NCBI RefSeq assembly: GCF_001830555.1
Contig: NZ_MIAM01000023.1
Span: 2,843-49,808 of the forward strand
DNA: 46,966 nt
Direction: 5' to 3'
Source: Sphingopyxis sp. RIFCSPHIGHO2_12_FULL_65_19
GTDB taxonomy: Bacteria > Pseudomonadota > Alphaproteobacteria > Sphingomonadales > Sphingomonadaceae
Shown here: positions 10,997 through 20,044 of the stretch, one piece after another
Layout of the letters: each line of letters opens with the position of its first letter
Position numbering within the stretch: the first letter of the stretch is position 1
Notes under the pieces: model-generated
What the model saw: only the letters and a program-made list of their open reading frames with translations
The model's database searches: none
What the model was told of the DNA's origin: nothing
Position numbers and translations under genes: made by a program

Positions 10997-13801
10997 ATGA
11001 AATCATCTTCCCTTCGTGCTGCCCGCTTTCTGCGCACCAGCGCACTCGGCGTCTCGATCGCCCTCGCGACGGTAGCAGCCCCCACCTTTGCGCAGGACGC
11101 CCCGGCCGACACCGCGACCGACGACAGCGACAACACCCCGATCATTGTCACCGCGCAGGGCCGTTCGCAGCTGCTTTCCGATGTGCCGGTCGCCATTTCG
11201 GCGGTCAGCGCCGAAACATTGCAGAACAGCGGCGCGAACGACATCCGCCAGCTGAACCAGGTCGCGCCGTCGCTGCTCGTCTCCTCGACGGGTTCGGAAG
11301 CCAATGGCTCGGCGCGTATCCGCGGCATCGGCACCGTCGGCGATAACCCCGGCCTTGAAAGCTCGGTCCCCGTCTTCATCGACGGCGTCTATCGCTCGCG
11401 TTCGGGCATCGGCCTCAACGAACTGGGCGAACTTGATCGCATCGAAGTTCAGCGCGGCCCGCAGGGCACGCTCGGCGGTCGCAACTCGTCGGCGGGCCTG
11501 ATCAGCATCTATTCCAAAAAGCCCGATTTCAATTTCGGTGCCACGGGCGAAGTAACTTACGGCAATTACGACTATTGGCGCCTCGGCGGCAGCGTCACCG
11601 GCCCGATCACCGACACGCTCGCCGCGCGTCTCGACGGCGTGTGGGTCAAGCGCGACGGTTTCTACAACGACACCGCGAACAACCGCGACGTCAACAACCG
11701 CGATCGCTATTTTCTGCGCGGGCAATTGCTGTTCGAGCCGACCGACGCGCTGTCGGTTCGACTGATCGCCGACTATACCTCGCGCGACGAGGAATGCTGC
11801 GCGGCAACCTACGTCGGCCCCTCGGTCAACCAATATATCGGCAATCTTAACACGCCGTCGAGCCCCGGCGCAGGCGCAACGCCCACGTCGAACAACATCA
11901 TCAACGTGCTGCGCGACCTCGGCCAATCGGTTGGTGCGTTCAATCAGGGCTACAGCCGCGACATTTCGGTGACCCCGGGGCGCAGCTTTGCCGGCAAGAC
12001 GAAGGATTATGGCTTCTCGGGCCAGATCGACTATGATTTCGGCGGCGCGACGCTGACGTCGATCACCGCGTATCGCGAATATCGGTCGAGCCAGGCAGGC
12101 GACGTCGATTACGGCACGGTCGATATCCTCTATCGTGCGCCGAGCGATGACAGCTATCGCCAGTTCCACACCTTCACGCAGGAATTGCGCCTGCAGGGTG
12201 AAGCGTTCGACGGCAAGCTCGACTGGCTCGTCGGCGGTTTCTACGCCAATGAAAAGCTGACCGTCCGCGACAATCTGCGCTTCGGCGAAGATTATGGGCG
12301 GTTCGCGGCCTGCCGCCTGATTACCGGAACGGCACTTGCGGGACTTTATTCGCCGACGAGCCCGTCGTGCGTCATTCCGGGCGTCGGCCAGGCTACGCTG
12401 CTCGGTGCCTTTGGCCCGGCTGGTCCCGACATTGTCGCGGGATTGTCGGCGCTCGACGGGATCAGCGATCGCGGCAGCATCAACGACCGCTATCGCCAAA
12501 ATGGCGAGAATTGGGCGCTGTTCACGCACAATATCTTCCACATCACCGACGAGCTCGATTTCACGTTCGGCGTTCGTTACACGAACGACAAGAAGAAGTT
12601 TTCGGCGACCTTCACCAACGACAACACGGCCTGCACCACGATCCAGGGGCTGTTGCTCGACGATCTGTCGAGCACAAACGCCACGATCCGCGCTGTCGCG
12701 GGCGGCCTGATCGGGCTCGGCTGCCAGGGCAATTCGACCGCCGAACTTAATGGTGTGTCGATCCGCGACAAGCGGAGCGAGGACGAATGGACCGGCACCG
12801 CGATCCTGTCGTACAAGCCGATCGACGACCTGATGGTCTATGCGAGCTATTCGCGCGGCTACAAGGCGGGCGGTTTCAACCTCGACCGGTCTGCCCTGAA
12901 ATCGCCGATCCTGCCGTTCGCGGCGACGCCGGGCGGCGCACAGGCACTTGTCGGAAGTTTGCAGTTCGATCCGGAAAAGGTCGACAGCTATGAAATCGGC
13001 GCCAAATATTCGACCGGCCCGTTCGGCCTCGGCCTGACCTTCTTCCGGTCGGATTTCTCCAGCTTCCAGCTCAACACGTTCAACGGCACGGTCTTCCTTG
13101 TCCAGAACATCAACGGCTGCGACAGCGACCTGAATGGTGGTGATCGCGATCAGAGCAAGTTCACCGGCGCGCCGAACTTCAATGCGGCGGCGGCGACCAC
13201 CGGCGCGTGCCCGACCGACGACGTCAGCCATGGCGTCCGGTCGCAAGGCTTCGAGCTCGAAGCGTCGCTCGTCCCGGCGCGCGATTTCCGCATGACTGCT
13301 GGCCTGACCTACGCGCAGACCAAATATCGGGGTCAACTGGTCGGCAACAATTCGGGCGCGCCGCTCGACCAGGCGCTGCGCTTATTGCCGGGCAACAATC
13401 TGTCGAATGCGCCCGAGCTGGTCGCGACCGGCAGCGTTGCCTGGACGCCCGATATCGGCAGCAGCGGTCTTTCCGGCCTCGTCTACCTCGATGGTCGCAT
13501 GACCAGCGACTATAACACGGGTTCGGACCTGTTCCCGCAGAAGGCGCAGGACGGCTACGCGATCTTCAACGCGCGCATCGGCATTCGCGGCCCCGACGAA
13601 AAATGGGGCATCGAATTCTGGGGGCAGAATATCTTCAACAAGCAATATGCCCAGGTCGCGTTCAACTCGCCGTTCCAGGAAGGCGGCACGTCGGCGACCA
13701 CCGCTTTCGCCGATCCGCAATATCCGGGCGGGCGCCAGATCTTCTCGCAGTTCCTTGCCGAACCGCGAACCTATGGCGTGACGCTGCGCGGCAAATTCTA
13801 A
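10997..13801 (+). CDS. TonB-dependent receptor, copy 1 of a tandem pair
   Basis: 934 aa. Outer-membrane active transporter. Signal peptide to about residue 33 (APTFAQD), a TonB-box-like TPIIVTAQ, then the plug domain (DVPVAISAVSAETL, RIRGIGTVGDNPGLESS, FIDGVYRSRSG, RIEVQRGPQGTLGGRNSSAG) and a 22-strand barrel ending in the terminal signature TYGVTLRGKF. GAGGAG at 10983-10988 sets the ATG at 10997. The plug motif GPQGTLGG has Gly where nearly all relatives, including copy 2, have Phe. Several Cys pairs in predicted outer loops (EECCAAT; CRLI with SCVI; TACTT with LGCQG; NGCDS with GACPTDD) recur in copy 2. Ligand unknown; the acyl-CoA synthetase nearby hints at a hydrophobic acid. Confidence 0.95.
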   Translation: MKSSSLRAARFLRTSALGVSIALATVAAPTFAQDAPADTATDDSDNTPIIVTAQGRSQLLSDVPVAISAVSAETLQNSGANDIRQLNQVAPSLLVSSTGSEANGSARIRGIGTVGDNPGLESSVPVFIDGVYRSRSGIGLNELGELDRIEVQRGPQGTLGGRNSSAGLISIYSKKPDFNFGATGEVTYGNYDYWRLGGSVTGPITDTLAARLDGVWVKRDGFYNDTANNRDVNNRDRYFLRGQLLFEPTDALSVRLIADYTSRDEECCAATYVGPSVNQYIGNLNTPSSPGAGATPTSNNIINVLRDLGQSVGAFNQGYSRDISVTPGRSFAGKTKDYGFSGQIDYDFGGATLTSITAYREYRSSQAGDVDYGTVDILYRAPSDDSYRQFHTFTQELRLQGEAFDGKLDWLVGGFYANEKLTVRDNLRFGEDYGRFAACRLITGTALAGLYSPTSPSCVIPGVGQATLLGAFGPAGPDIVAGLSALDGISDRGSINDRYRQNGENWALFTHNIFHITDELDFTFGVRYTNDKKKFSATFTNDNTACTTIQGLLLDDLSSTNATIRAVAGGLIGLGCQGNSTAELNGVSIRDKRSEDEWTGTAILSYKPIDDLMVYASYSRGYKAGGFNLDRSALKSPILPFAATPGGAQALVGSLQFDPEKVDSYEIGAKYSTGPFGLGLTFFRSDFSSFQLNTFNGTVFLVQNINGCDSDLNGGDRDQSKFTGAPNFNAAAATTGACPTDDVSHGVRSQGFELEASLVPARDFRMTAGLTYAQTKYRGQLVGNNSGAPLDQALRLLPGNNLSNAPELVATGSVAWTPDIGSSGLSGLVYLDGRMTSDYNTGSDLFPQKAQDGYAIFNARIGIRGPDEKWGIEFWGQNIFNKQYAQVAFNSPFQEGGTSATTAFADPQYPGGRQIFSQFLAEPRTYGVTLRGKF

Positions 13802-13824
13802 GGTCGCGCCAATCGAAAATGATG

Positions 13825-13855
13825 GGGGCGGAGCCATGGGCTCCGCCCCTTTTTT
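13825..13855 (+). terminator. Strong intrinsic terminator after receptor copy 1
   Basis: GGGGCGGAGCC (13825-13835) and GGCTCCGCCCC (13839-13849) form a perfect 11-bp GC-rich stem with an ATG triloop, followed by six T residues. It separates the two receptor genes transcriptionally, so copy 2 must have its own promoter. Confidence 0.92.
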
Positions 13856-13886
13856 GTCCCGGCGGCCGGCCCAAATCCGTCAACCC

Positions 13887-13907
13887 GTCACATCTGGCAG
13901 CTGTGAC
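13887..13907. promoter_or_regulatory. Dyad GTCACA-N9-TGTGAC upstream of receptor copy 2
   Basis: A perfect 6-bp inverted repeat with a 9-base spacer lies 143 bases before the start of the second receptor, in the only plausible promoter region of that gene. It could be an operator. The half-sites resemble CRP/FNR sites but in inverted order, so assignment to that family is not made. Confidence 0.4.
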
Positions 13908-14049
13908 ATAAATGCCGCGCCGCACGTCGCAATGACGTTACGGCACGGGCTAATGCTGGCTTGTCGCGGCCTGGTCGTGATAGAATGCCCGCAAATAGAA
14001 AATCGCGACGCTCTCCCGCACAATGATCCTGTGGAGGAGGGCCATAACC

Positions 14050-16854
14050 ATGAGAAACCATCACCGCCGTACCTGCCTGCTGCGTGCCAGCGCGGCGGGT
14101 CTGCCGCTTGTCTTCGCCCTATGGACCGCCCCTGCCACAGCGCAGGACGTCGGCACCGAAACGAACGACGAAACGATCATCGTCACCGCGACGCGGCGCA
14201 GCGAGGCATTGTCCGACGTGCCGATCGCGGTTTCGGCGGTCACCGGCGATACGCTGGAAAAAACGGGGGCGAGCGACGTCCGCGCGCTGGGACAGGTTGC
14301 CCCCTCGCTGCTCGTGTCGGGGGCGACGAGCGAGGTCAATTTTTCTGCCCGCATCCGCGGCATCGGCACCGTCGGTGAAAACCCCGGCCTCGAATCGTCG
14401 GTCGGCCTGTTCATCGACGGCGTCTATCGCAGCCGCACCGGGGTCGGCCTGTCCGAACTCGGCGACATCGAACGCGTCGAGGTGCTGCGCGGCCCGCAGG
14501 GCACGTTGTTCGGGCGCAACTCGACCGCCGGGCTGATCAACATCGTCACCAAAGGCCCCGAACTCGGCGCCTTCGGGGCCAAGGGTTCGATATCCTATGG
14601 CAATTACGATTATTGGCGCGTCGACGGCATGATCAACGCGCCGCTGGGCGACAAGGTCGCGGCGCGCATCGACGGCGTCTGGCAGAAGCGCGACGGTTTT
14701 ATCGACAATGCCACGCCCGGCGAACCCGACATCAATGACCGCGACCGCTGGCTGGTGCGCGGGCAATTGCTGTTCGAGCCGAGCGAGACACTGAAATTCC
14801 GCCTGATCGCCGATTACAGCAAGCGCAACGAAAATTGCTGCGGCGGCGTCCTGCTGAACCCCGTCCGCAACTTGACGCGCGGAGCCGACGGCTTCCCCGT
14901 CGCGTCGGCGAACAGCTTGCTCCCTATCCTGCAGGCATTGGGGGCCAATCATCAGGTTCCACCGACGGGCACGCCCCTTGTCAGGCGGCAGGCGACCACC
15001 CCGGGGGTGACCTATCGGTCGGACACCAAGGACTGGGGCGTATCGGGTGAGCTGGGCTGGGAGCTGGGCGCGGCGACGCTGTCCTCGATCACCGCCTATC
15101 GCGATTACCGGAACGCCCAAGGCCAGGACGCCGATTTCAGCGCCCTCGACATCTTGCGCCGCACCGACCTGGATCGCCGGTTCCGGCTGTTCACGCAGGA
15201 GGTCCGTTTGCAGGGCGAAGCGTTCGACGGCCGGCTCGACTGGCTGGTCGGCGGCTATTATGCGAACGAGAAACTCGATGTCGACGACGACATTGTTTAT
15301 GGCGATAATTACGAGCAATTCGCCAACTGCCTGCTCTTTGCGAGCGCGCTGCCCACCGCTGTGTTGCCTTCCAACGCATCGTGCGTGAATGTGCCGGTCG
15401 TGCAGGGGACGATCACCGCGCTGTCGGGGCTGCCCGTCGGCGACCCGCGCCGCGCGTCGATCCCATTGTTATCGGCATTGATCGCCAACCCCGCCCGCCC
15501 CGGCTTCGGTTCGCTCGCCGCGGCACTGGGGCAACCCGCGCTCGCGATCAACGGCACCGGCAATCAGGGTTCCACCTTTGCGCAGCGCAGCCGCAACTTC
15601 GCGGTCTTCACCCACAACAGCTTCGACATCGTCCCCGACGTGCTGACGCTGACCATCGGCGCGCGCTATACCAGCGAGCGCAAGACATTGGATGCCGACG
15701 CGAATTTCAACAATGCGATCTGCCCGCTGATCGTCAACTCGCCGTTCCAGTCGCTGGCGACCCTGCCCTGCGTGATCAACGGCACCGCGCCCGACCTGCC
15801 GCGCGGCAGTGCCGGGACGAAGTTCAAGGATAATGAATGGACCGGGACCGCCGTGCTGAGCTGGAAACCGGCGCCCGAATGGCTGGTCTATGGATCGGCG
15901 TCGAAGGGGTATAAGGCGGGCGGGTTCAACCTCGACTTCTCGGCGCTCGACCGCACCTGCAACGTGACGTTCGACGCGGCCTGCGCGGCGCGGCTGGCGC
16001 TGCCCGCGAATAGCAGCGGCAACGGCCGCCCCGAGGCGAGCGACCTGCAATTCGCGAGCGAAAAGGTCGATGCCTATGAACTCGGCATCAAATGGGACGG
16101 CCCCGGAATCGACGTCAATGTCGCCGCTTTCTATCAGGAATATAGCAATTACCAGCTCAACACCTTCAACGGCGTCAATTTCGAGGTCACGAACATCCAG
16201 GCGTGCAAGGACGATCTGAACGGCGCCGACGCCGACGGATCGGCCGCGACCGGCGCCTGCGCGCCGGACCGACTGAAACCCGGCGTGCGGTCAAAGGGGA
16301 TCGAGATCGAAGCCTTCCTGCGCCCCGCGCGCCATGTGTCGGTCAATATGGGGCTGACCTATGTCGACACGCTGTATCGGCGGAACCTGGTCGGCACGGG
16401 CGGGCGAGCCCTGTCGCCCGTTCTGTTCCAGTTGCCCGGACGCGGCGTATCGAACGCCCCGCGCTACGTCGCGACCGCGGGGATCAGCTGGACGCCGCCC
16501 ATCGGCAGCTCGGGGATGACCGCACTCGTCTACCTCGACACGCGCCTGCAAAGCGACACCAATACGGGGTCCGACCTCGACGTCGAAAAGATCCAGGACG
16601 GCTTTGCGATCTTCAACGGCCGCATCGGCCTCTATGGGCCCGAGCGGCGCTGGGGGGTCGAGCTGTGGGGCCAGAACCTGTTCAACAAGACCTATTACCA
16701 GATCGGCGCCGACATGCCGCTGCAAGGGGGCGGGACCTTTCGCGCCGTCGCCGCACCGGCTTCGTCCGGGCTGGCGGGGACCGCGAACCAGCTGTTCGTC
16801 GGCTTCCCCGGCGAACCGCGCACCTATGGCGTGACATTGCGCGGCCAGTTCTGA
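14050..16854 (+). CDS. TonB-dependent receptor, copy 2 of a tandem pair
   Basis: 934 aa, the same length as copy 1 and collinear with it from the plug (DVPIAVSAVTGDTLEKTG, RIRGIGTVGENPGLESS, FIDGVYRSRTG, GPQGTLFGRNSTAG) to the last strand (TYGVTLRGQF). Signal peptide ends near ATAQD; TonB box ETIIVTAT. AGGAGG at 14035-14040 is nine bases before the ATG at 14050, which decides the start over the upstream in-frame codon at 14023. Paired Cys in outer loops match copy 1 (NENCCGG; CLLF with ASCVN; AICPL with LPCVI; QACKDD with GACAPD), suggesting conserved disulfides. The two genes look like an old tandem duplication whose ligand loops have diverged. Confidence 0.95.
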   Translation: MRNHHRRTCLLRASAAGLPLVFALWTAPATAQDVGTETNDETIIVTATRRSEALSDVPIAVSAVTGDTLEKTGASDVRALGQVAPSLLVSGATSEVNFSARIRGIGTVGENPGLESSVGLFIDGVYRSRTGVGLSELGDIERVEVLRGPQGTLFGRNSTAGLINIVTKGPELGAFGAKGSISYGNYDYWRVDGMINAPLGDKVAARIDGVWQKRDGFIDNATPGEPDINDRDRWLVRGQLLFEPSETLKFRLIADYSKRNENCCGGVLLNPVRNLTRGADGFPVASANSLLPILQALGANHQVPPTGTPLVRRQATTPGVTYRSDTKDWGVSGELGWELGAATLSSITAYRDYRNAQGQDADFSALDILRRTDLDRRFRLFTQEVRLQGEAFDGRLDWLVGGYYANEKLDVDDDIVYGDNYEQFANCLLFASALPTAVLPSNASCVNVPVVQGTITALSGLPVGDPRRASIPLLSALIANPARPGFGSLAAALGQPALAINGTGNQGSTFAQRSRNFAVFTHNSFDIVPDVLTLTIGARYTSERKTLDADANFNNAICPLIVNSPFQSLATLPCVINGTAPDLPRGSAGTKFKDNEWTGTAVLSWKPAPEWLVYGSASKGYKAGGFNLDFSALDRTCNVTFDAACAARLALPANSSGNGRPEASDLQFASEKVDAYELGIKWDGPGIDVNVAAFYQEYSNYQLNTFNGVNFEVTNIQACKDDLNGADADGSAATGACAPDRLKPGVRSKGIEIEAFLRPARHVSVNMGLTYVDTLYRRNLVGTGGRALSPVLFQLPGRGVSNAPRYVATAGISWTPPIGSSGMTALVYLDTRLQSDTNTGSDLDVEKIQDGFAIFNGRIGLYGPERRWGVELWGQNLFNKTYYQIGADMPLQGGGTFRAVAAPASSGLAGTANQLFVGFPGEPRTYGVTLRGQF

Positions 16855-17170
16855 ACCATCTCTCCCCCTCCCCGCATTCGGGGAGGGCGTAGGGAGGGCC
16901 TGCCGCGGCCGGGCACTGTCGCGTCAGGCCCTTTCCTTTGAGGATGTCCAATTTGGGATGGGGAGCGGACGTTGCCATCTTCGATTTTCCGGGCCGGGCC
17001 CGCGAGGGGTGCGGCCCATGCGCCGCGCAATCATTCCAAAGTTCAGGAAAGGTCAGCCCTACGCAGTCCCCGATTTGTCGCGCTCGGCCGACATGCCGCG
17101 CCCTGTTCTTGCTCGAAACCGGACAGCGACCGCTTTTGAACCGAAATTGACCGAGCCGAGACGAACGCTG

Positions 17171-17225
17171 GCACAGCCGAATAATGTAGGAAAGCGCCTT
17201 TTCCATATAATAGATGTCCGCTTTG
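17171..17225 (-). repeat. Composite dispersed repeat, copy at 17.2 kb
   Basis: Read on the minus strand it is CCAAAGCGGACA, 18 variable bases, then CGCTTTCCTACATT. The copy at 20060-20104 on the plus strand has the same two blocks with the same 18-base spacing (CCAAAGCGGACA and CGCTTTCCTGCATT). Conserved spacing with a diverged spacer shows a defined element, function unknown. Confidence 0.65.
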
Positions 17226-17290
17226 GAATGGGGGACGAATAACCCCCATTTCGTCATCACGGGCATGACGAAGCACTGGAAGCCGGGCGG

Positions 17291-17310
17291 CCGCTATCGG
17301 CCGATAGCGG
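17291..17310. repeat. 20-bp perfect palindrome
   Basis: CCGCTATCGGCCGATAGCGG is fully self-complementary. It lies about 100 bases past the 3' end of the minus-strand regulator gene, within the repeat mosaic. It could be an operator remnant, a protein-binding site or part of a repeat; nothing decides between these. Confidence 0.6.
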
Positions 17311-17313
17311 CGA

Positions 17314-17348
17314 TAAGATCCTCTCCATCGAATTGCGATGAGGAGGAT
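17314..17348. repeat. Palindromic repeat arm related to the 19.9-kb element
   Basis: ATAAGATCCTCTCCATCG followed by a short loop and CGATGAGGAGGAT aligns with 19901-19934, differing at few positions. Its two half-arms pair imperfectly (11 of 13). Same family, partly decayed. Confidence 0.6.
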
Positions 17349-17393
17349 TTAAACGTCAGCCCCTCACCCCCACGCCGCCGATACCTGCCCTCT

Positions 17394-18119
17394 TCAAGAC
17401 GGGGCATTTTCGGGGCGCGAGCGGAGCGTGTAACCTACGCCCTTGACCGTATGCAGCATCGGCCAGTCGAACCCGCGGTCAATCTTGGCGCGCAACCGCG
17501 ACATATGCACCTCGACCCGGTTGGTGCCCGGGTCGAAATCGATCCGCCAGACGGCGCGCAAAAGCGCGGCGCGCGAGAGCGGCCGGTCGGGCACGCGCGC
17601 GAGGTTGGCGAGCAGGTCGAATTCGCGCAGCGGCAGGCGGATCAGGCGTCCGGCACGTTCGACCCGCCGGTCGATCAGGTCGATTCGCAGCTCGCCCTCG
17701 CCCAATTGCCCGGCGGCGATCCGGCTGCGCCGCAGCAGGCTGGCGATCCGTGCCAGCACCTCGGGCATATTGCCTGTCCACCCGACCGCGTCGTCGGCGC
17801 CCGCGCCCAGTGCCACCATCCGGTCGTCGAGCGAGTCGCGGTCCGACAGGATGAGCAGCGGGCGCCGCCCGGCGATCGAGCGCGCCAGCCGGACAAATTC
17901 AAAAGGGTCTTGCCAATCGAGGAAGGGGTTGAGGAGCAGCAGGTCGAAACAGCTGTCGACCCATGGCCGCAGGCCGTGGACATGCGCCGGCAGCAACTGC
18001 ACCGCCAATCCGGTCGCTTCGACCATCGCGCCCAGTTCATCCGCGCGTGCCGCCCGGGGGTGATAGACCGCGACAAGCAACTTCCTGTCACCCATCCCGG
18101 TCATATCCGATGATGCCAT
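17394..18119 (-). CDS. PhoB/OmpR-type DNA-binding regulator with degenerate receiver domain
   Basis: 241 aa from the ATG at 18119, the most likely of several close starts (18173, 18104 and 18095 are alternatives); longer forms would overlap the divergent acyl-CoA synthetase gene. Residues about 10-128 have the length and hydrophobic rhythm of a receiver domain but lack its chemistry: no acidic pair after strand 1 (VAVYHPRA), Asn in place of the phosphoacceptor Asp (DLLLLNPFLD), and no conserved Lys near VGWTGN. The C-terminal winged helix is intact (LPLREFDLLANLAR, SRAALLRAVW, NRVEVHMSRLRAKI, VKGVGYTLR). It probably works without phosphorylation. It could control the adjacent synthetase or receptors. 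Confidence 0.82.
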   Translation of the reverse strand: MASSDMTGMGDRKLLVAVYHPRAARADELGAMVEATGLAVQLLPAHVHGLRPWVDSCFDLLLLNPFLDWQDPFEFVRLARSIAGRRPLLILSDRDSLDDRMVALGAGADDAVGWTGNMPEVLARIASLLRRSRIAAGQLGEGELRIDLIDRRVERAGRLIRLPLREFDLLANLARVPDRPLSRAALLRAVWRIDFDPGTNRVEVHMSRLRAKIDRGFDWPMLHTVKGVGYTLRSRPENAPS

Positions 18120-18206
18120 TCCCGATCCCCGCCGTCGCCGCAACATGTTGTCGCGCCGCCGCCCCACCGGCATTGCACCGCCTTTCGGCTGTGCTAACCC
18201 TAGGCC

Positions 18207-19739
18207 ATGACCAGTATCGAAATGCTTGACGGCGACTTCGCCACCCTGCCCGACCTCGTCCGCGCCCACGCGACGGAACGTCCCGATGCCGTAGCGGCTG
18301 CCGATGCATTGCGGCGGCTTAGCTGGTCCGAACTGGATCAATTGACCGACCGAATCGCGGCACGGTTACAGCAGGATGGCTTTGCGAAGGGCGACCGCAC
18401 CGCCATCGCCGGGCTCAACAGCGTCGAACAAATGGCGGTGATTCTGGGCACGCTGCGTGCCGGCGGGGTCGCAGGGCTGGTGACCAACAGCGCAACGGGC
18501 GAACAGATGGCGGCGATGATCGCCGATACCGGCGCGCGCCATTTATTCCTCGACGGCGCCGCGAGAGCCAGTCTCGAAGGCCAGGTCATCACGGCGAGCA
18601 GCCTGATCGCGATGGATGGCAGCGATGCAGGGACTCCGCTCGACGCCTGGTTGTCGCTGGCGGGGTCCCGCCCGGTGCCAGTCGACATCCGGCCCGAAGA
18701 CGGGTTCAACATCATCTATTCGTCCGGCACCACGGGCACGCCCAAAGGCATCGTCCACAGCCATGCCATGCGCTGGCAGCATATCGTTCGCGGCGCACCC
18801 GCCTATGGCCCCCACGCGGTGACGATCCTGTCGACCCCGCTCTATTCCAACACGACGATGGCAAGTTTCATGCCGACCGTCGGTTCGGGCGGGCAGGTCG
18901 TGCTGATGAAGAAATTCGACGCCCGCGGCTTCCTGGAGCTCGCGGCGCGCGAGCGCGCGACAAATTGTATGCTGGTTCCCGTCCAGTATCGCCGGATCAT
19001 GGCGCTCGACGATTTTGGCAGCTTCGACCTGTCGAGCTTCGTGATGAAATATTGCACATCGGCTCCTTTCCCCGCCGCGCTGAAGGCCGATGTGCTCCAG
19101 CGCTGGCCCGGCGGACTCGTCGAAATCTATGGGATGACCGAGGGCGGCGCCGCGTTCATCCTCGAAGCGCATCAATTCCCCGACAAGCTTCATACCGTCG
19201 GCAAGCCCGCCCCCGGGCACGTCGCAAAGGTGATCGACGAGGAAGGCAACGAGTTGCCGCAAGGTTCGGTCGGCGAAGTCGTCGGCCGAAGCCCGGCGAT
19301 GATGACGGGATATAATAACCGCCCCGACGCGACCAAGGCGATGCATTGGCACGATGCGGACGGGCATCTTTTCTATCGCCATGGCGACATCGGCCGGATC
19401 GACGAAGACGGTTTTCTGACGTTGATGGACCGGGCCAAGGACATGATCATTTCGGGCGGGTTCAACATCTTTCCGAGCGATCTGGAGGCGATCTTGATCG
19501 CCGACGACCGCGTCGTCGAGGCCGCCGTCGTCGGCATGCCGAGCGAAGAGTGGGGCGAAACGCCGGTCGCCTTTGTCGTGTTGAAACCCGGCGCCGATGC
19601 AGAGGCCGTGCGCGCCGATTGCAATGCGAAGGTCGGCAAGACGCAGCGATTGAGCGCAATTACAACGGTCGACGAATTGCCGCGCAGCCCGATCGGCAAA
19701 GTGCTGAAACGCGAATTGCGAGATGCTTATGCGCGGTAG
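18207..19739 (+). CDS. AMP-dependent acyl-CoA synthetase/ligase
   Basis: 510 aa, ANL superfamily. It activates a carboxylic acid with ATP and CoA through an acyl-adenylate in the cytoplasm. Motifs: P-loop YSSGTTGTPKG (171-181), YGMTEGG, the hinge region GDIGRIDEDGFLTLMDRAKD, ISGGFNIFPSDLE, and the adenylation lysine Lys498 in PRSPIGKVLKREL. The variant FYRHGDIG replaces the usual WxxTGD. Substrate class (fatty, aromatic or terpenoid acid) cannot be read. The neighbours are a divergent regulator 87 bases away and two TonB receptors beyond it, which suggests a ligand-uptake and activation unit. It is alone on its strand and is followed by a repeat-rich gap. Confidence 0.93.
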   Translation: MTSIEMLDGDFATLPDLVRAHATERPDAVAAADALRRLSWSELDQLTDRIAARLQQDGFAKGDRTAIAGLNSVEQMAVILGTLRAGGVAGLVTNSATGEQMAAMIADTGARHLFLDGAARASLEGQVITASSLIAMDGSDAGTPLDAWLSLAGSRPVPVDIRPEDGFNIIYSSGTTGTPKGIVHSHAMRWQHIVRGAPAYGPHAVTILSTPLYSNTTMASFMPTVGSGGQVVLMKKFDARGFLELAARERATNCMLVPVQYRRIMALDDFGSFDLSSFVMKYCTSAPFPAALKADVLQRWPGGLVEIYGMTEGGAAFILEAHQFPDKLHTVGKPAPGHVAKVIDEEGNELPQGSVGEVVGRSPAMMTGYNNRPDATKAMHWHDADGHLFYRHGDIGRIDEDGFLTLMDRAKDMIISGGFNIFPSDLEAILIADDRVVEAAVVGMPSEEWGETPVAFVVLKPGADAEAVRADCNAKVGKTQRLSAITTVDELPRSPIGKVLKRELRDAYAR

Positions 19740-19905
19740 CTGCCGATAACGGCCGAAAGTAGATGGTCTGGCCTATCCTGACCTGTTCGCATCGAGCGAA
19801 GTCCAGATGCCCTTCGACGTCGCGCTCTTTCGATATGTGTCTCGACTTCGCTCGACACGAACGGACAGAGAGGTTTGTCGGCTAGCGACCGGTTGTGGAC
19901 ATAAG

Positions 19906-20039
19906 ATCCTCCCCATCGACTTGCGATGGGGAGGTGGCAGCGCGCAGCGCTGACGGAGGGGCTATTGGCGCGACGTTGCGGCCCCTCCACCATCCGCTTC
20001 GCGGACGGTCCCCCTCCCCATCGCAAGTCGATGGGGAGG
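19906..20039. repeat. Composite palindromic repeat with two matching hairpin arms
   Basis: Arm one is CCTCCCCATCG, loop ACTTG, CGATGGGGAGG (19908-19934), a perfect 11-bp stem. Arm two is its reverse complement, CCTCCCCATCG, loop CAAGT, CGATGGGGAGG (20013-20039). Between them are smaller palindromes (CAGCGC/GCGCTG at 19938-19952) and GGAGGGGC/GCCCCTCC. The arms can pair locally or with each other. A single decayed arm occurs at 17314-17348. Confidence 0.8.
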
Positions 20040-20044
20040 ACCTC

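Larger units (their letters stand above)
16855..17393. other. 539-bp intergenic repeat mosaic
   Basis: No gene is supported here. The stretch holds a 9-bp-stem hairpin of the CCCTCCCCG type (16866-16887), the segment GGGATGGGGAGCGGACGTT (16959-16977) that recurs inverted at 20045-20064, a composite repeat (17171-17225), a hairpin AATGGGGG/CCCCCATT (17227-17250), a 20-bp perfect palindrome (17291-17310) and a degenerate arm of the 19.9-kb repeat (17314-17348). Small open frames show no coding signs. Confidence 0.7.

Noticed and set aside
11003-13336. 777-aa open frame antisense to receptor copy 1
   Set aside because: Shadow frame without domain or ribosome site; the sense frame is a full TonB-dependent receptor.
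17214-18113. 299-aa plus-strand open frame opposite the regulator gene
   Set aside because: Begins inside a repeat and shadows the winged-helix regulator; no features of its own.
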